64,000 nucleotides of DNA, from NCBI GenBank assembly GCA_951828385.1, contig OX639973.1, positions 3,091,200 through 3,155,199 on the forward strand. Direction: 5' to 3'. This stretch comes from an uncultured Poribacteria bacterium. GTDB lineage: Bacteria; Poribacteria; WGA-4E; WGA-3G. The notes under the pieces are model-generated. The model searched no databases. It was given only the letters and a program-made list of their open reading frames with translations, and was not told the DNA's origin. This document shows positions 17,082 to 25,395 of the stretch, one piece after another. The stretch's first letter is position 1. Each line of letters opens with the position of its first letter. Made by a program: the position numbers and the translations under genes.

Positions 17082-17495
17082 ATGAACGAACAAAACAGTG
17101 AAAACCAACGACTTACAGATGTAGAAGAACGCTTGACGCGAGTCGAAAATCTACTTGTTAGTATCAACGAGAAGTTGGACCAACGTCCTGGTACCAGTGA
17201 AGTAGACACCGAGAAGGCGGAAGCGTTCAAGGAGTGGGTAACCGATTACGTCTCAATGCGGTTACAGCAACTCGTGCCAGAGACATGCGATCACCCCGAT
17301 GCAGCCGTGCTTCACGACGGTCCCTATCTTGACAACACCACAGTGCCTTGCACCGAGGAAGTCGAACACCGGGTCAAACGGATACCGATCCCGTTTGTCC
17401 GCGAGATGGTTGTTCAGCGCGTCGCTGAAAACGCGCGCGAAGCTGGGATCGAACGTGTAGATATTGATTTCTTCGAGAAAGCCGCAACATTTTGA
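17082..17495 (+). CDS. Small protein with N-terminal coiled coil and PCP_red-like C-terminal domain
   Basis: The start at 17082 has AGGAG 6 bp upstream, inside the stop region of the PhyH gene, so translation is probably coupled. The 137-residue protein begins with a heptad-like coiled coil (LTDVEERLTRVENLLVSINE), followed by a central region with two Cys-containing segments (PETCDHPD and TVPCTEE). The last 50 residues (EVEHRVKRIPIPFVREMVVQ, then RVAENAREAGIERV) follow the same pattern as PCP_red in the radical SAM gene two genes upstream: basic-Pro, Phe-x-Arg-x-x-Val, Ala-x-x-x-Gly. Function unknown; a partner role to the radical SAM or PhyH protein is inference. Confidence 0.75.
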   Translation: MNEQNSENQRLTDVEERLTRVENLLVSINEKLDQRPGTSEVDTEKAEAFKEWVTDYVSMRLQQLVPETCDHPDAAVLHDGPYLDNTTVPCTEEVEHRVKRIPIPFVREMVVQRVAENAREAGIERVDIDFFEKAATF

Positions 17496-17860
17496 CAATG
17501 CAAAGCCACAGAGGAGTTCCCTCTGCCTAATTTCGATTGGAAGGAATTCTTAAAGGCACCGCTGTAATAGCTGTCAGTTATCAGTTCGGTTTTTCTCCGA
17601 AAAACCTTTCAGTTAACAGTTAAAGAGGTTTCCTGATGAAGTTTAATAAAATATTTGGGTAATTCTATGTTCCTCCAAACCCGGTAGGTGCGGTTTGGAA
17701 CCGGGGTCCCCACCCGTTACTGGGAAGGGGCACCGGATTTCCGCAAGAAATTACCCGATTAAATTCTTAATTTTCATGTGGAAACCTTCACAGAGAACGG
17801 AACCGTTCCAAGAACCCTCTTAACTTATAACTTATAACCAATAACCAATAACCACTCACT
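17496..17860. repeat. Intergenic region with split foldback repeat (copy D) and a second nested element
   Basis: The left part (17570-17625) carries CAGTT words and a perfect hairpin GGTTTTTC-TCC-GAAAAACC at 17588-17606. The right part (17816-17855) carries CCTCTTAAC and TTATAACC words. Between them, about 17630-17810, lies different sequence with GGTAGGTGCGGTTTGGAACC and a tail CCGATTAAATTCTTAATTTT that recurs near 35633, so one element seems inserted in another. No gene seen. Confidence 0.7.
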
Positions 17861-18250
17861 ATGGACTGGGTTTTTAATACCTTCTCAGAATATCTGGAGA
17901 ACGACTTCAAAAAACGGGTCGGGAATCCGAACCCGACGGTTGCCGACCTTTGGCAAGCTTTTCAGCTCCTCTTTCCTGCAACCTCAGCACAACTCCTTGT
18001 GCAGGAACCAGTGGGTAATACAGTGCGGTTTAAAGCACTTGCGTTCTATCATGCCGACGAAATGGGGCCTTTGATTGAAGCCCCATTGGAATATCTCAGA
18101 CAGAATTTCGGGGGCGGCAAATTCAAAATCAACTTCTATCACGGTATGCAATTCATAGCGACGATTAATTTCAAGCCAGAGGGTCCCGAAATCTGGCGCG
18201 AACTCCCAGAAATGGAAGGAAATCCCGCGATTGACGAAGTTGCGACTTAA
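17861..18250 (+). CDS. Hypothetical protein
   Basis: A 129-residue soluble protein I do not recognise. It has no signal peptide, membrane helix or cysteine. The N-terminus (MDWVFNTFSEYLENDFKKRV) is predicted helical; the middle is mixed alpha/beta with FGGGKFKINFYHGMQF. The end of the upstream foldback repeat lies within 10 bp of the start and there is no ribosome site. It is followed by a palindromic element and the HEAT-repeat gene, both on the same strand. It is called a gene from length, composition and position only. Confidence 0.65.
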   Translation: MDWVFNTFSEYLENDFKKRVGNPNPTVADLWQAFQLLFPATSAQLLVQEPVGNTVRFKALAFYHADEMGPLIEAPLEYLRQNFGGGKFKINFYHGMQFIATINFKPEGPEIWRELPEMEGNPAIDEVAT

Positions 18251-18284
18251 AGCAGTAGGCACACGCCGTGTGCCGTAACCGGGA
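18251..18284. repeat. Short palindromic element (GGCACACGCCGTGTGCC family), copy 2
   Basis: Perfect GGCACAC-GCC-GTGTGCC at 18258-18274, preceded by GCAGTA and followed by GTAACC, just after a stop codon and 26 bp before the next ATG. The stem is one pair longer than in the copy at 16307. Confidence 0.72.
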
Positions 18285-18299
18285 ACAATAGACAAAATC

Positions 18300-18734
18300 A
18301 TGAGTCAACAACAGGAATTTGAGGGATGTCCCTCGTGTGGAAATACGAATCTCCGACGGTTGGATGGAAATTCATGGTTCTGCTTGGATTGTGACTGGGA
18401 TAACCTCAGCATTATTCCGAAAGGTAATGACGAACTCCTCACCTCCCTTCGCCACGGAGATGTCCATTCGCGGCGGATCGCCGCACAAGCGTTGATTAAT
18501 ATCGGTGATGCCGATCGCCACCTCGCCACCATGATGGATTCAAACGCGCTACTCGAAGCGTTAGATGACGAAGATGCCGATGTCCGTTACTTCGTCGCTG
18601 TCGCTCTTGGCAAACTCGAAGCCAGCCTTAGCCTCGGCAAACTCAAGCAGCTTGCTCGGGATGATGCTTCTGCCCTGGTTCGCGAGGGTGCTAAATCGGC
18701 GGTTGAACAGATAGAATCACGCCAGTTGTCTTAG
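18300..18734 (+). CDS. Zinc-ribbon/HEAT-repeat protein
   Basis: A 144-residue protein with an N-terminal zinc ribbon (CPSCGNTNL, then FCLDCDWDN, two CxxC knuckles about 18 residues apart). The rest holds two to three HEAT-type helical repeats (LLTSLRHGDVHSRRIAAQAL, LLEALDDEDADVRYFVAVAL and a third, ARDDASALVREGAKSAVEQI). HEAT repeats make protein-binding scaffolds. Similar short HEAT proteins assist phycobilin lyases or act as adaptors, but no partner is evident here. Cytoplasmic. Function unknown. Confidence 0.82.
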   Translation: MSQQQEFEGCPSCGNTNLRRLDGNSWFCLDCDWDNLSIIPKGNDELLTSLRHGDVHSRRIAAQALINIGDADRHLATMMDSNALLEALDDEDADVRYFVAVALGKLEASLSLGKLKQLARDDASALVREGAKSAVEQIESRQLS

Positions 18735-18756
18735 GGGCTAAAGGAAAATTAAAAAC

Positions 18757-19821
18757 ATGGAAAAAATTCGACTCGGTTATATCGGCTGTGGATTCATGGC
18801 ACAGAAGGTCCATATCCCGAATTTTGTGAGCATCCCGAACTGTGAACTCATCGGACTCGCAGAGGTGCGTTCTGAACTTGGGAAAGTCGTTCAAAATCGG
18901 TTCGGTATCCCCCAACTTTACAGCGACCACAGTGAACTCGCACAAAATGCCGATATCGAAGCGGTGGCAGTCTCCGCTGATTTCGCCTTACAGGGCGAAA
19001 TCGCCAAAGACCTCCTTTTGGCGGGGAAGCACGTCTTCATGGAAAAACCGATGGCCGTCTCTACTGAACAGGCTGAGGCTATTGTGGCAGCATCGCAGAA
19101 GTCCGGCAAAAAGTTGATGGTCGGCTACATGAAACGCTACGATGCCGGAAACGAGATTGTCAAGGCGAAGGTAACGCAATTCCGAGAGACCGACGAACTC
19201 GGACGTTTGACGTATGCCAGAAATCACGGTTTTGGCGGGGATTGGGTCTGCAATCTTGATACCCACATGGATGGAACTAACGAACCAAAACCGAGCGCGC
19301 CTGTCAAAACCCCAGAATGGATACCTGATCAGTATAAAGGCTCGTATTTGGGATACCTCCAGCAGTATACACACAACATCAATCTGATGCGCTGGTTCCT
19401 TGATGCAGGTGATAAAGTCACCGTCAAAGCCGTCGATTTAGATGCGAACGGATATTCCGGTGTCGTCATCTTTGATATGGACGGTATTCGTGTAACGCTG
19501 GAGACTGGGCATGTTTCACACTATCGTTGGGACGAGCATAGCCAAATCTATTTTGAGAATGGCTGGGTTCACACCTGGGCACCGCCGTTGCTCTTGAAGA
19601 ACACCCCCGCAGAGGTTGAAATCTATCGCGCTGGCGAAGCACAGGAAATCACGCGCCCGATTCCGAGACCGAGTTGGACGTGGGCATATCACAGAGAGGC
19701 AGAATACTTTGTCGCGAATGTCCGCAACGATGAACCGTTCCGATCTTCAGCCGAAGATACGCTCACAGATGTCAGACTCTTTGAGGACATCTACCGAATC
19801 TTTATCGAACAGCAGGCGTAG
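18757..19821 (+). CDS. Gfo/Idh/MocA family oxidoreductase
   Basis: A 354-residue NAD(P)-dependent dehydrogenase. The N-terminal motif is LGYIGCGFMAQ and the EKP signature is in VFMEKPMAVSTEQAE near residue 95. The C-terminal domain contains YLQQYTHNINLMRWFLDAGD, with the catalytic-position His. A GGAAAAT ribosome site lies upstream. It has little resemblance in the substrate domain to the copy at 10735, so the two probably use different sugars. It follows the HEAT gene by 22 bp and may be cotranscribed. Confidence 0.92.
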   Translation: MEKIRLGYIGCGFMAQKVHIPNFVSIPNCELIGLAEVRSELGKVVQNRFGIPQLYSDHSELAQNADIEAVAVSADFALQGEIAKDLLLAGKHVFMEKPMAVSTEQAEAIVAASQKSGKKLMVGYMKRYDAGNEIVKAKVTQFRETDELGRLTYARNHGFGGDWVCNLDTHMDGTNEPKPSAPVKTPEWIPDQYKGSYLGYLQQYTHNINLMRWFLDAGDKVTVKAVDLDANGYSGVVIFDMDGIRVTLETGHVSHYRWDEHSQIYFENGWVHTWAPPLLLKNTPAEVEIYRAGEAQEITRPIPRPSWTWAYHREAEYFVANVRNDEPFRSSAEDTLTDVRLFEDIYRIFIEQQA

Positions 19822-19921
19822 TTATCAGTTGTCAGTTATCGGTTGTTAGTAAAAGGTGATTCGCAACCGATAACCGTTATCGTTTAACTGATAACTGTGT
19901 ACTAACAACTGACAACTAATG
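19822..19921. repeat. Foldback intergenic repeat (CAGTTATCAGTT family), copy E
   Basis: The left arm (19822-19850) carries TATCAGTTGTCAGTTATCGG and the right arm (19865-19918) carries CGATAACC, AACTGATAACTG and CTGACAACT. It lies between convergent genes and may fold in both transcripts. Confidence 0.85.
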
Positions 19922-19924
19922 AAG

Positions 19925-22168
19925 CTATTTCCGCATCAGAATCTCCGTGCCGTTGATGTTTATCGCGGGTTCGTAATTTTCTTGTAGGTATGCCGCAACC
20001 AATGCGTGTCGCTCCTCAACTCGGATACCATCAACAGCATCAAACCAACCCCCTGTTTTAAAGATCACCAAACGCGTTTCGTCCCGTTCAAGAGCCTCAA
20101 CAACCTCTTCCTGCATTGAAGGTGTCGATGCGTATGAGACCTGATGAAAACGGGTGACACCGGGTCGGTTCGCGAAAAAATAATAAGCACCCTGACTCGT
20201 AAAGTCGAAGATATTTTCATTCGGCTCAGTATTTTCGTGAATATAGGCGACGACTTTTTGGATCTGTTCAACTTGCTCATCCGGGATGTCCACCGCGCCC
20301 GCGCGTGCCAATTCCTCTGACACAACGTTTTGTGTGAACGGATTCTGACGCAACCGTTGCCATTTCCCATTGAAACCTGAGATTGGATTGTGTACCTCTC
20401 CAACGTACCAGCAGAATATAACCGTTGGAATCAGCACCCATGTTGCCTTCAGTGCGACATGCCATGGGGTTCTACCTCTGAATGACGATAAAATGACACG
20501 GAACATGCTGAGAATACCACCCTCCAATGGAAATAGACAGAGCAGCCATAAGAAAGTCGCACCGAACGTCAGGTGTCCGCCGTCTGAACGTCCCAAGGCG
20601 GTACGGAAGAAGGCAACGCCACCGAGGAGTAAGAGGAGAAGTTTCATCGTATTGGTGGAGCGCGTGCCGGATAACCCACGATAGGTTAGGTAACCCACGA
20701 TAATCAGAAAAATACAGATCGGTAGATACCACCGAAATCCTACGCTGAAGATGAAGGCAGACCATCCGTCAGACGACAATAGCGTCAGTGTTTTCGACAG
20801 AGACGGAAAAGCGAGTCCCCACGTCGCCAGTTGATACCGACACTGGATATAGGAATTCCAGATCGCATCGTCTAAGGCACCGTGAGATAGGAAATATAAC
20901 CCCACCGGCAGGAAACCTAACAGCACACCGCAACTATAACTGATAACCGGAAATAGCCGTTCCTTCACACCGTTTTCTTGCACCTGTTCGTTTGCTGCGC
21001 CAATACCCTTTTGTAGGAAGGCGTATATGACCAGAAAAAGTCCGATTGCACCTAACGAATATAACCCAATTTCAGTGCTGTACCAGAAGGCTAAACTCGT
21101 GAAAATCCCACCGAAGAGGAGTTTCCACGAAAGGACGCTGCGCTTTGACCTACCTTGCGAAAACGTCAGGAAATTAGCAACGAAGGCGAAACTAATTAAA
21201 CCGAGACTATGCCGTGCCGATACGGAGAAATTTGTCCCAGAAGCGATAAGCATACATAAGAAGGCAGTCAGGAATCTACCCCGAAAAACTTGTAAACCGA
21301 GCAGATAGAGCGCGACATAACCGAGCGGATTTAGAACACGCTCCATTGTACGCAAACCGAACAGCGTCGGCTCAAAGATTTGACCACCGACCCACGCCAA
21401 GTACGCGTTTTGGAAGAGTCCGTGTTGGACATATACATCCCGAAACGGGATACCACCGTGCAGCATTTCATTCAGCGGTGCAAGCCGTTCACCTTCATGG
21501 AATAGGTCTATACCGCCGTGGATATTCCCAGAATAGGTCAGGAGATAGATAAAAACCGGAAGGACGATGTACTCGAGTCCAATACGCCAGAACTTCGGAG
21601 ACCTATAGCGACCCGTCGCGGTTTCCTCACGCTCTTCGCTGTTGAGGTTTTCAACATCGCTTTTTGAAGTCCATAGTCCCGGAAAGTATTGCCTATTCAG
21701 TAGCACCAACTTCAGCAGGACCGACAAAACGAGCGGCAAGGCTAAACCTATCAGCATGTTCTGACCGATAGAGTAGACCTGTAGCCAGCAAAGCCATAAC
21801 GGTATGGATGCCAACGCATTCGCTTTAAGCACCCGTACGATCAGTTGTCCCGTTCGCTTAGCACACCAGCGTGAATAGACACACCATCCGAGCCAATACA
21901 GACATATTGCTACGGGAATACCGAGCAGTGCCAGCAGATAGAAAAAGTATTCTTGTTGTTTCGGGTACGCATTAGCACTGAGCCAGCCGACAACACCGGC
22001 GTTTGAGTGGTATTCAAAAGTAATGTATTTTTGGAGCGTTATCCCTAAGGCAATTGCAAGGGAGGCAGCGGAAAAAGTGAGGAGCCCAACGTAGGGCTTG
22101 ACGGCAGGGACTTTGACAACGCGCATGTCCGGCATAAATTGCTGAAGGTAGACTCGCCAGCGTTGCAT
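19925..22168 (-). CDS. Multi-pass membrane protein, GT-C glycosyltransferase-like
   Basis: A 747-residue inner-membrane protein with a dozen or more predicted helices and a C-terminal extracytoplasmic domain of about 150 residues. An acidic motif in the large loop (GGIDLFHEGERLAPLNEMLH) and DVYVQHGLFQNAYLAW resemble the first external loop of GT-C enzymes, which use polyprenyl-phosphate sugars. The resemblance is in architecture, so the assignment is tentative. It lies 82 bp downstream of the JAMM gene in the same direction, but shares no obvious pathway with the cysteine cluster. Confidence 0.6.
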   Translation of the reverse strand: MQRWRVYLQQFMPDMRVVKVPAVKPYVGLLTFSAASLAIALGITLQKYITFEYHSNAGVVGWLSANAYPKQQEYFFYLLALLGIPVAICLYWLGWCVYSRWCAKRTGQLIVRVLKANALASIPLWLCWLQVYSIGQNMLIGLALPLVLSVLLKLVLLNRQYFPGLWTSKSDVENLNSEEREETATGRYRSPKFWRIGLEYIVLPVFIYLLTYSGNIHGGIDLFHEGERLAPLNEMLHGGIPFRDVYVQHGLFQNAYLAWVGGQIFEPTLFGLRTMERVLNPLGYVALYLLGLQVFRGRFLTAFLCMLIASGTNFSVSARHSLGLISFAFVANFLTFSQGRSKRSVLSWKLLFGGIFTSLAFWYSTEIGLYSLGAIGLFLVIYAFLQKGIGAANEQVQENGVKERLFPVISYSCGVLLGFLPVGLYFLSHGALDDAIWNSYIQCRYQLATWGLAFPSLSKTLTLLSSDGWSAFIFSVGFRWYLPICIFLIIVGYLTYRGLSGTRSTNTMKLLLLLLGGVAFFRTALGRSDGGHLTFGATFLWLLCLFPLEGGILSMFRVILSSFRGRTPWHVALKATWVLIPTVIFCWYVGEVHNPISGFNGKWQRLRQNPFTQNVVSEELARAGAVDIPDEQVEQIQKVVAYIHENTEPNENIFDFTSQGAYYFFANRPGVTRFHQVSYASTPSMQEEVVEALERDETRLVIFKTGGWFDAVDGIRVEERHALVAAYLQENYEPAININGTEILMRK

Positions 22169-22250
22169 GGTTCTTGCCTCAGTCCAAGCACAAACTCACT
22201 GTGCTTTTTAACGGCATAATTTGAAGATTGGAGAAAATCAACCGATGGTG

Positions 22251-22706
22251 TTAAGTTTCCCCAAGCGGTACCTCAACTTCAAGAAAATCTCGCGCCGTTG
22301 CGTCCCACACGAAAGCCTTCACAGCGCGTATCTCACTGCCGTAAACGGAGATTACCAGATAAGTGGTCCCCGGATAGGTGGGTTCATCCCACAGCATCGC
22401 GTCTGCTTTGTCTTTTTCCGAGAAATATGCTTCGTGGTTCGGGTGCGAATGGTAGAACGCCTTAATCTGCTGTGTTTCAGATGCTTTGGTAACCTTGAAC
22501 AAGTCATCAGGGTGTATCACGTAAGCCGTACGGGCATCACGCGGATATCTGTCAGGATCCTCCTGATGCAATTGGTTCTGTATATTACGGCATTTCCAGA
22601 CAAATTCCTGCGTCCCGTCACTCAAAATGGCACCACAGCATTCATCGGGAAACTCCGATTTCGCGTGGTCAAAAATCTGGTTGAGGGTTTCTGGTTTTAC
22701 AGTCAT
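22251..22706 (-). CDS. JAMM/MPN+ metalloprotease (Mec/QbsD-like), sulfur-carrier processing
   Basis: A 151-residue zinc protease of the M67/Mov34 family. The JAMM residues are intact: Glu in FPDECCGAIL and the motif HSHPNHEAYFSEKD (HxHx7Sx2D). Small bacterial JAMM proteins beside ThiS-like carriers are known from M. tuberculosis Mec, which releases cysteine from CysO, and Pseudomonas QbsD, which trims QbsE. Here the carrier gene upstream encodes GGSLS at its end, so trimming to GG is the natural role. The ATG lies inside foldback repeat F and has no ribosome site. Confidence 0.9.
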   Translation of the reverse strand: MTVKPETLNQIFDHAKSEFPDECCGAILSDGTQEFVWKCRNIQNQLHQEDPDRYPRDARTAYVIHPDDLFKVTKASETQQIKAFYHSHPNHEAYFSEKDKADAMLWDEPTYPGTTYLVISVYGSEIRAVKAFVWDATARDFLEVEVPLGET

Positions 22707-22857
22707 CAGTTTTTGTTAGTTATCAGTTATCAATCTTAGAAAGCGAAAAAAGTTCCAAAGTGTACTAAAATTGCGAAGTTGATAACTTTACGGACTTTAG
22801 AACACTTCACGGACTTTACGGACTTCTTTAACTGACGACTGATAACTGATAACGGAC
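22697..22857. repeat. Foldback intergenic repeat (CAGTTATCAGTT family), copy F
   Basis: The outer arms (22697-22733 and 22828-22854) are CAGTTATC / GATAACTG words. The interior holds a separate segment with repeated ACGGACTTTA(G/C) units at 22790-22824. The left arm provides the start codon of the JAMM gene. Confidence 0.8.
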
Positions 22858-22862
22858 AGCCA

Positions 22863-23147
22863 TTAAGATAAACTTCCACCAGCAATCGCTGGAATAATCG
22901 AGATTTCAGCACCATCTGCGACAGCTGTCTCTTTTCCGTCAAGGAAGCGGATGTCTTCATCATTAAGATAAATATTCACAAACCGACGGATATTTCCGCC
23001 TTCATCACAGAGACGTTCTTTCATCCCCGGATAGTTCGCTTCAAGATTTTCAATAATGCCTTCAATATTGGCACCTTCTGTTTCAACTTCCGCCATGTTT
23101 TGCGTCAAGCGTCTCAGCGGGGTTGGAATACGGACTATTACAGCCAT
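22863..23147 (-). CDS. ThiS/MoaD family sulfur carrier protein (CysO-like) with C-terminal extension
   Basis: A 94-residue beta-grasp protein. The fold opens MAVIVRIPTPLRRLTQNMAE, has the middle motif RFVNIYLNDEDIRFLDGKET (typical of CysO/MoaD) and ends SIIPAIAGGSLS. Sulfur carriers need a terminal Gly-Gly for thiocarboxylation; here three residues (SLS) follow, so the product is a pro-form. CysO-type carriers donate sulfide to a dedicated cysteine synthase. A synthase, reductase and JAMM protease surround it in one direction. The ATG has AAGGAG upstream. Confidence 0.93.
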   Translation of the reverse strand: MAVIVRIPTPLRRLTQNMAEVETEGANIEGIIENLEANYPGMKERLCDEGGNIRRFVNIYLNDEDIRFLDGKETAVADGAEISIIPAIAGGSLS

Positions 23148-23171
23148 AGAATATATTCTCCTTTTTTTAAT

Positions 23172-23290
23172 AGTTATCGGTTTTTAGTTACCAGTTATCG
23201 GTTACAAGAGGTTTTTGATAATCTTAAAGTCTTTTTCTGACAACCGAAAGGTTTTTCGTAGAAAAACCGTCCTGACAACTGATAACTACT
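23172..23290. repeat. Foldback intergenic repeat (CAGTTATCAGTT family), copy G
   Basis: The left arm is 23172-23205, then a perfect hairpin GGTTTTTC-GTA-GAAAAACC at 23250-23268, followed by CCTGACAACTGATAACTACT. The final CTA is the stop codon (TAG) of the minus-strand cysH gene. Confidence 0.86.
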
Positions 23291-24053
23291 AAATCGAATA
23301 ATGTAATCCACACTCTTTAGCGTTTTCATCTGCGTCAGCGTCTTCTAATGCGGCGGTTGCGTTTTGCCAGCGCCACCGGCCCGCGCGATTCGGTTCTCCG
23401 GGTTTGATGGGTGTCGTGCAGATGATACATCCGATGGATTCATAATAGTGACCTTGTGCGTCCGCTTCAAGCAGCGGATTCACAGGAATTTCGTTTTCAC
23501 GGACAAACTGCCATACGTCATCCGTGCTCCACTGCAGCAGCGGACTCACCTTTAGCACGGGGTGGGTCGCGGATGAGAGGATCTCCGCCTTGCGGTGCTG
23601 TTTTCTCGCATCGGACTGGTCGTGACGTATACCGGTTATCCAGACATCTAATGTTTCCAGCAGTCGTTGCATCGGTCGGACTTTCCGGATGCTACAACAG
23701 TATTCCTGCTTCGTTTTACTGTCGAAAAACAGGTATTCGCCATGTTGTGCGACCATCTCCTCAACTTCTTGCGGATCAGGTTGAATCTGTTCGATGTGGA
23801 TACCATAACGCGCCTCCACCTGCTCAAAGAAGGTGTATGTTTCCGGGAAGAGACGCAGCGTGTCGAGTGTACAGACCCTGAACGGCAACTGGTTTTCGGC
23901 AGCTATATGAATCATCACCATACCCGAAAGTTGCCCACTCGTGACAATCGCGGCGCGTTCTTTGAACCGTTTGAAGAGAGAGAAAAGAATTTCTTGCGGA
24001 CTCTCCGTCAACAGAATTTCTTGGCAGAGCGTCTGATCTACTGTATAGTTCAA
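23289..24053 (-). CDS. cysH: Phosphoadenylyl/adenylyl-sulfate reductase
   Basis: A 254-residue PAPS-reductase-fold enzyme. The paired-cysteine motifs CCSIRKVRPM and GCIICTTP show it binds a [4Fe-4S] cluster, so it is the bacterial APS-reductase type rather than the cluster-free E. coli PAPS reductase. The terminal motif ECGLHYSI carries the nucleophilic cysteine. It converts activated sulfate to sulfite, using thioredoxin. The gene sits between the cysteine synthase (31 bp away) and the sulfur carrier, consistent with an assimilatory sulfate to cysteine pathway. The stop codon lies in foldback repeat G. Confidence 0.95.
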   Translation of the reverse strand: MNYTVDQTLCQEILLTESPQEILFSLFKRFKERAAIVTSGQLSGMVMIHIAAENQLPFRVCTLDTLRLFPETYTFFEQVEARYGIHIEQIQPDPQEVEEMVAQHGEYLFFDSKTKQEYCCSIRKVRPMQRLLETLDVWITGIRHDQSDARKQHRKAEILSSATHPVLKVSPLLQWSTDDVWQFVRENEIPVNPLLEADAQGHYYESIGCIICTTPIKPGEPNRAGRWRWQNATAALEDADADENAKECGLHYSI

Positions 24054-24084
24054 TGTTTTAATCGTGTTCCCTTAGTTAAAAAAC

Positions 24085-25035
24085 TTACGGAAGCGTATCC
24101 ATGATATCCGATTCGATTTCAAAATAACGACTCAAACTGAAATAGCGTTCGCCGGTGTCCGGGAGAATGGTAACAACCGTTTTATCGGGTCCCTGTGCCT
24201 TTGCAACCTGTAATGCGGCATAGACATTCGCACCTGAGGACATCCCAACCAACAATCCCTCGGCTGTTGAAATTGACTTCATCATTTCGTAAGCCTCTTT
24301 TTCGGAGACTGTGATGACCTCGTCAATAACATCTACATTGAGCACTTCGGGGACCATCCCTGCGCCGAGTCCATCAATCCGAGTAGGGCCCGGTTGACCG
24401 CCGGAAAGCACGGCTGAAACACGCGGTTCCACGGCAACCACTTTCACATTCGGACACGCTGTCTTCAGTACTTCTCCCACACCTGTTAATGTGCCGCCTG
24501 TGCCGACCCCTATAACGCAAAAATCGATGTCGGTGCCGATTGCCTTGAGAATTTCCACTGCTGTCGTGCGTCGATGAATTTCGGGGTTTGCGGGGTTCGT
24601 GAACTGGTTCGGCATATAGTGGCGTGGGTTTTGCCTAACAATCGCTTCTGCCTCCCAGATAGCACTCGCCATGCCACCGTGTTCCGGCGTAAGCACAATT
24701 TTCGCACCGAAAGCGGAGAGGAGTTCATATTTCTCGCGGCTCACGTTTTCTGGCATCGTCAAAGTGACAGGATAGCCTCTCGCTATGCCGACAATAGAAA
24801 GCCCCAAACCCGTATTACCAGCGGTAGGTTCGACGATAGTATCCCCTTTTCTGAGGATGCCGCGTTCTTCAGCGTCAACGACCATTGCATAGCTAATCCG
24901 GTCCTTGATACTGCCGCCGGGATTGTAAGCCTCCAACTTTGCGAAGATCGTCGCATCGTCCTTACCGGGCAGAGTATTCAAGCGAATCGTCGGCGTATTC
25001 CCGATGAGGTCTGTCAGATTTTTAGCGATTTTCAT
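24085..25035 (-). CDS. Cysteine synthase (PLP-dependent, CysK/CysM family)
   Basis: A 316-residue fold-type II PLP enzyme. The PLP lysine is in NPGGSIKDRISYAM, the phosphate-binding loop in GVGTGGTLTGVGEVLK and the substrate loop in EPTAGNTGLGLSIVG. The C-terminus VTILPDTGERYFS is canonical. It makes cysteine from O-acetylserine, or from O-phosphoserine in CysM relatives. EPTAGNTG replaces the common EPTSGNTG, and YFSLSRYFE replaces YLST. Which activated serine and which sulfur donor it uses are unsettled; the adjacent carrier gene favours thiocarboxylated carrier. First gene of the cluster on the minus strand. Confidence 0.94.
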   Translation of the reverse strand: MKIAKNLTDLIGNTPTIRLNTLPGKDDATIFAKLEAYNPGGSIKDRISYAMVVDAEERGILRKGDTIVEPTAGNTGLGLSIVGIARGYPVTLTMPENVSREKYELLSAFGAKIVLTPEHGGMASAIWEAEAIVRQNPRHYMPNQFTNPANPEIHRRTTAVEILKAIGTDIDFCVIGVGTGGTLTGVGEVLKTACPNVKVVAVEPRVSAVLSGGQPGPTRIDGLGAGMVPEVLNVDVIDEVITVSEKEAYEMMKSISTAEGLLVGMSSGANVYAALQVAKAQGPDKTVVTILPDTGERYFSLSRYFEIESDIMDTLP

Positions 25036-25202
25036 TTCCGTTCTGCTCGTGTGTTTTAGACAATTGCCATTTTAAAGTATACCATAAACACCGCGAAAAG
25101 TCAAATTTTCAGGGTGATTCAGTCAGGGTCATTTAGTTTTCCATACTTTCGCTTGTTTTTTGAAACGCCGCTTCTGTAGGAGCAACTCGGCTCGCGTTTT
25201 TT

Positions 25203-25228
25203 TGTAGCATAGGCTGTTAGCCTGTGGC
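25203..25228 (+). repeat. GTAGCATA hairpin element, single unit, stem AGGCT/AGCCT
   Basis: TGTAGCATAGGCTGTTAGCC continues to TGTGG. CAT-AGGCT / AGCCT-GTG pairs around loop GTT. It matches the unit of the array at 61553 except that both stem arms differ in a complementary way. Confidence 0.8.
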
Positions 25229-25329
25229 TGTGGTCGTGAAAAAAGAGGCGAAATCCAATAATTTCTTAAAACTAAATAGACATATCACACACTTGGCATG
25301 AGAAATTCATGACCTCTCAGCAAATCTCT

Positions 25330-25395
25330 TTGCTCCAGCGGAGCAACATGTCTATAGAAAAAGACGGGCACTTCTCCCGCACTCCAGCGGAGTGC
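25330..25395. repeat. Two CTCC-AGC-GGAG hairpins with different flanking stems
   Basis: TTGCTCC-AGC-GGAGCAA at 25330-25346 and GCACTCC-AGC-GGAGTGC at 25379-25395. The loop and inner stem are shared; the outer pairs change on both arms together. Confidence 0.75.

Noticed and set aside
14903-17495. Photosynthesis or bacteriochlorophyll genes, because of PCP_red domains
   Set aside because: No protochlorophyllide reductase subunits or other pigment genes are present; PCP_red is a small domain that also occurs alone or fused in non-phototrophs.
22736-22963. A 75-residue minus-strand gene between the JAMM and sulfur-carrier genes
   Set aside because: It overlaps the sulfur-carrier gene in another frame and its rest is foldback repeat F.
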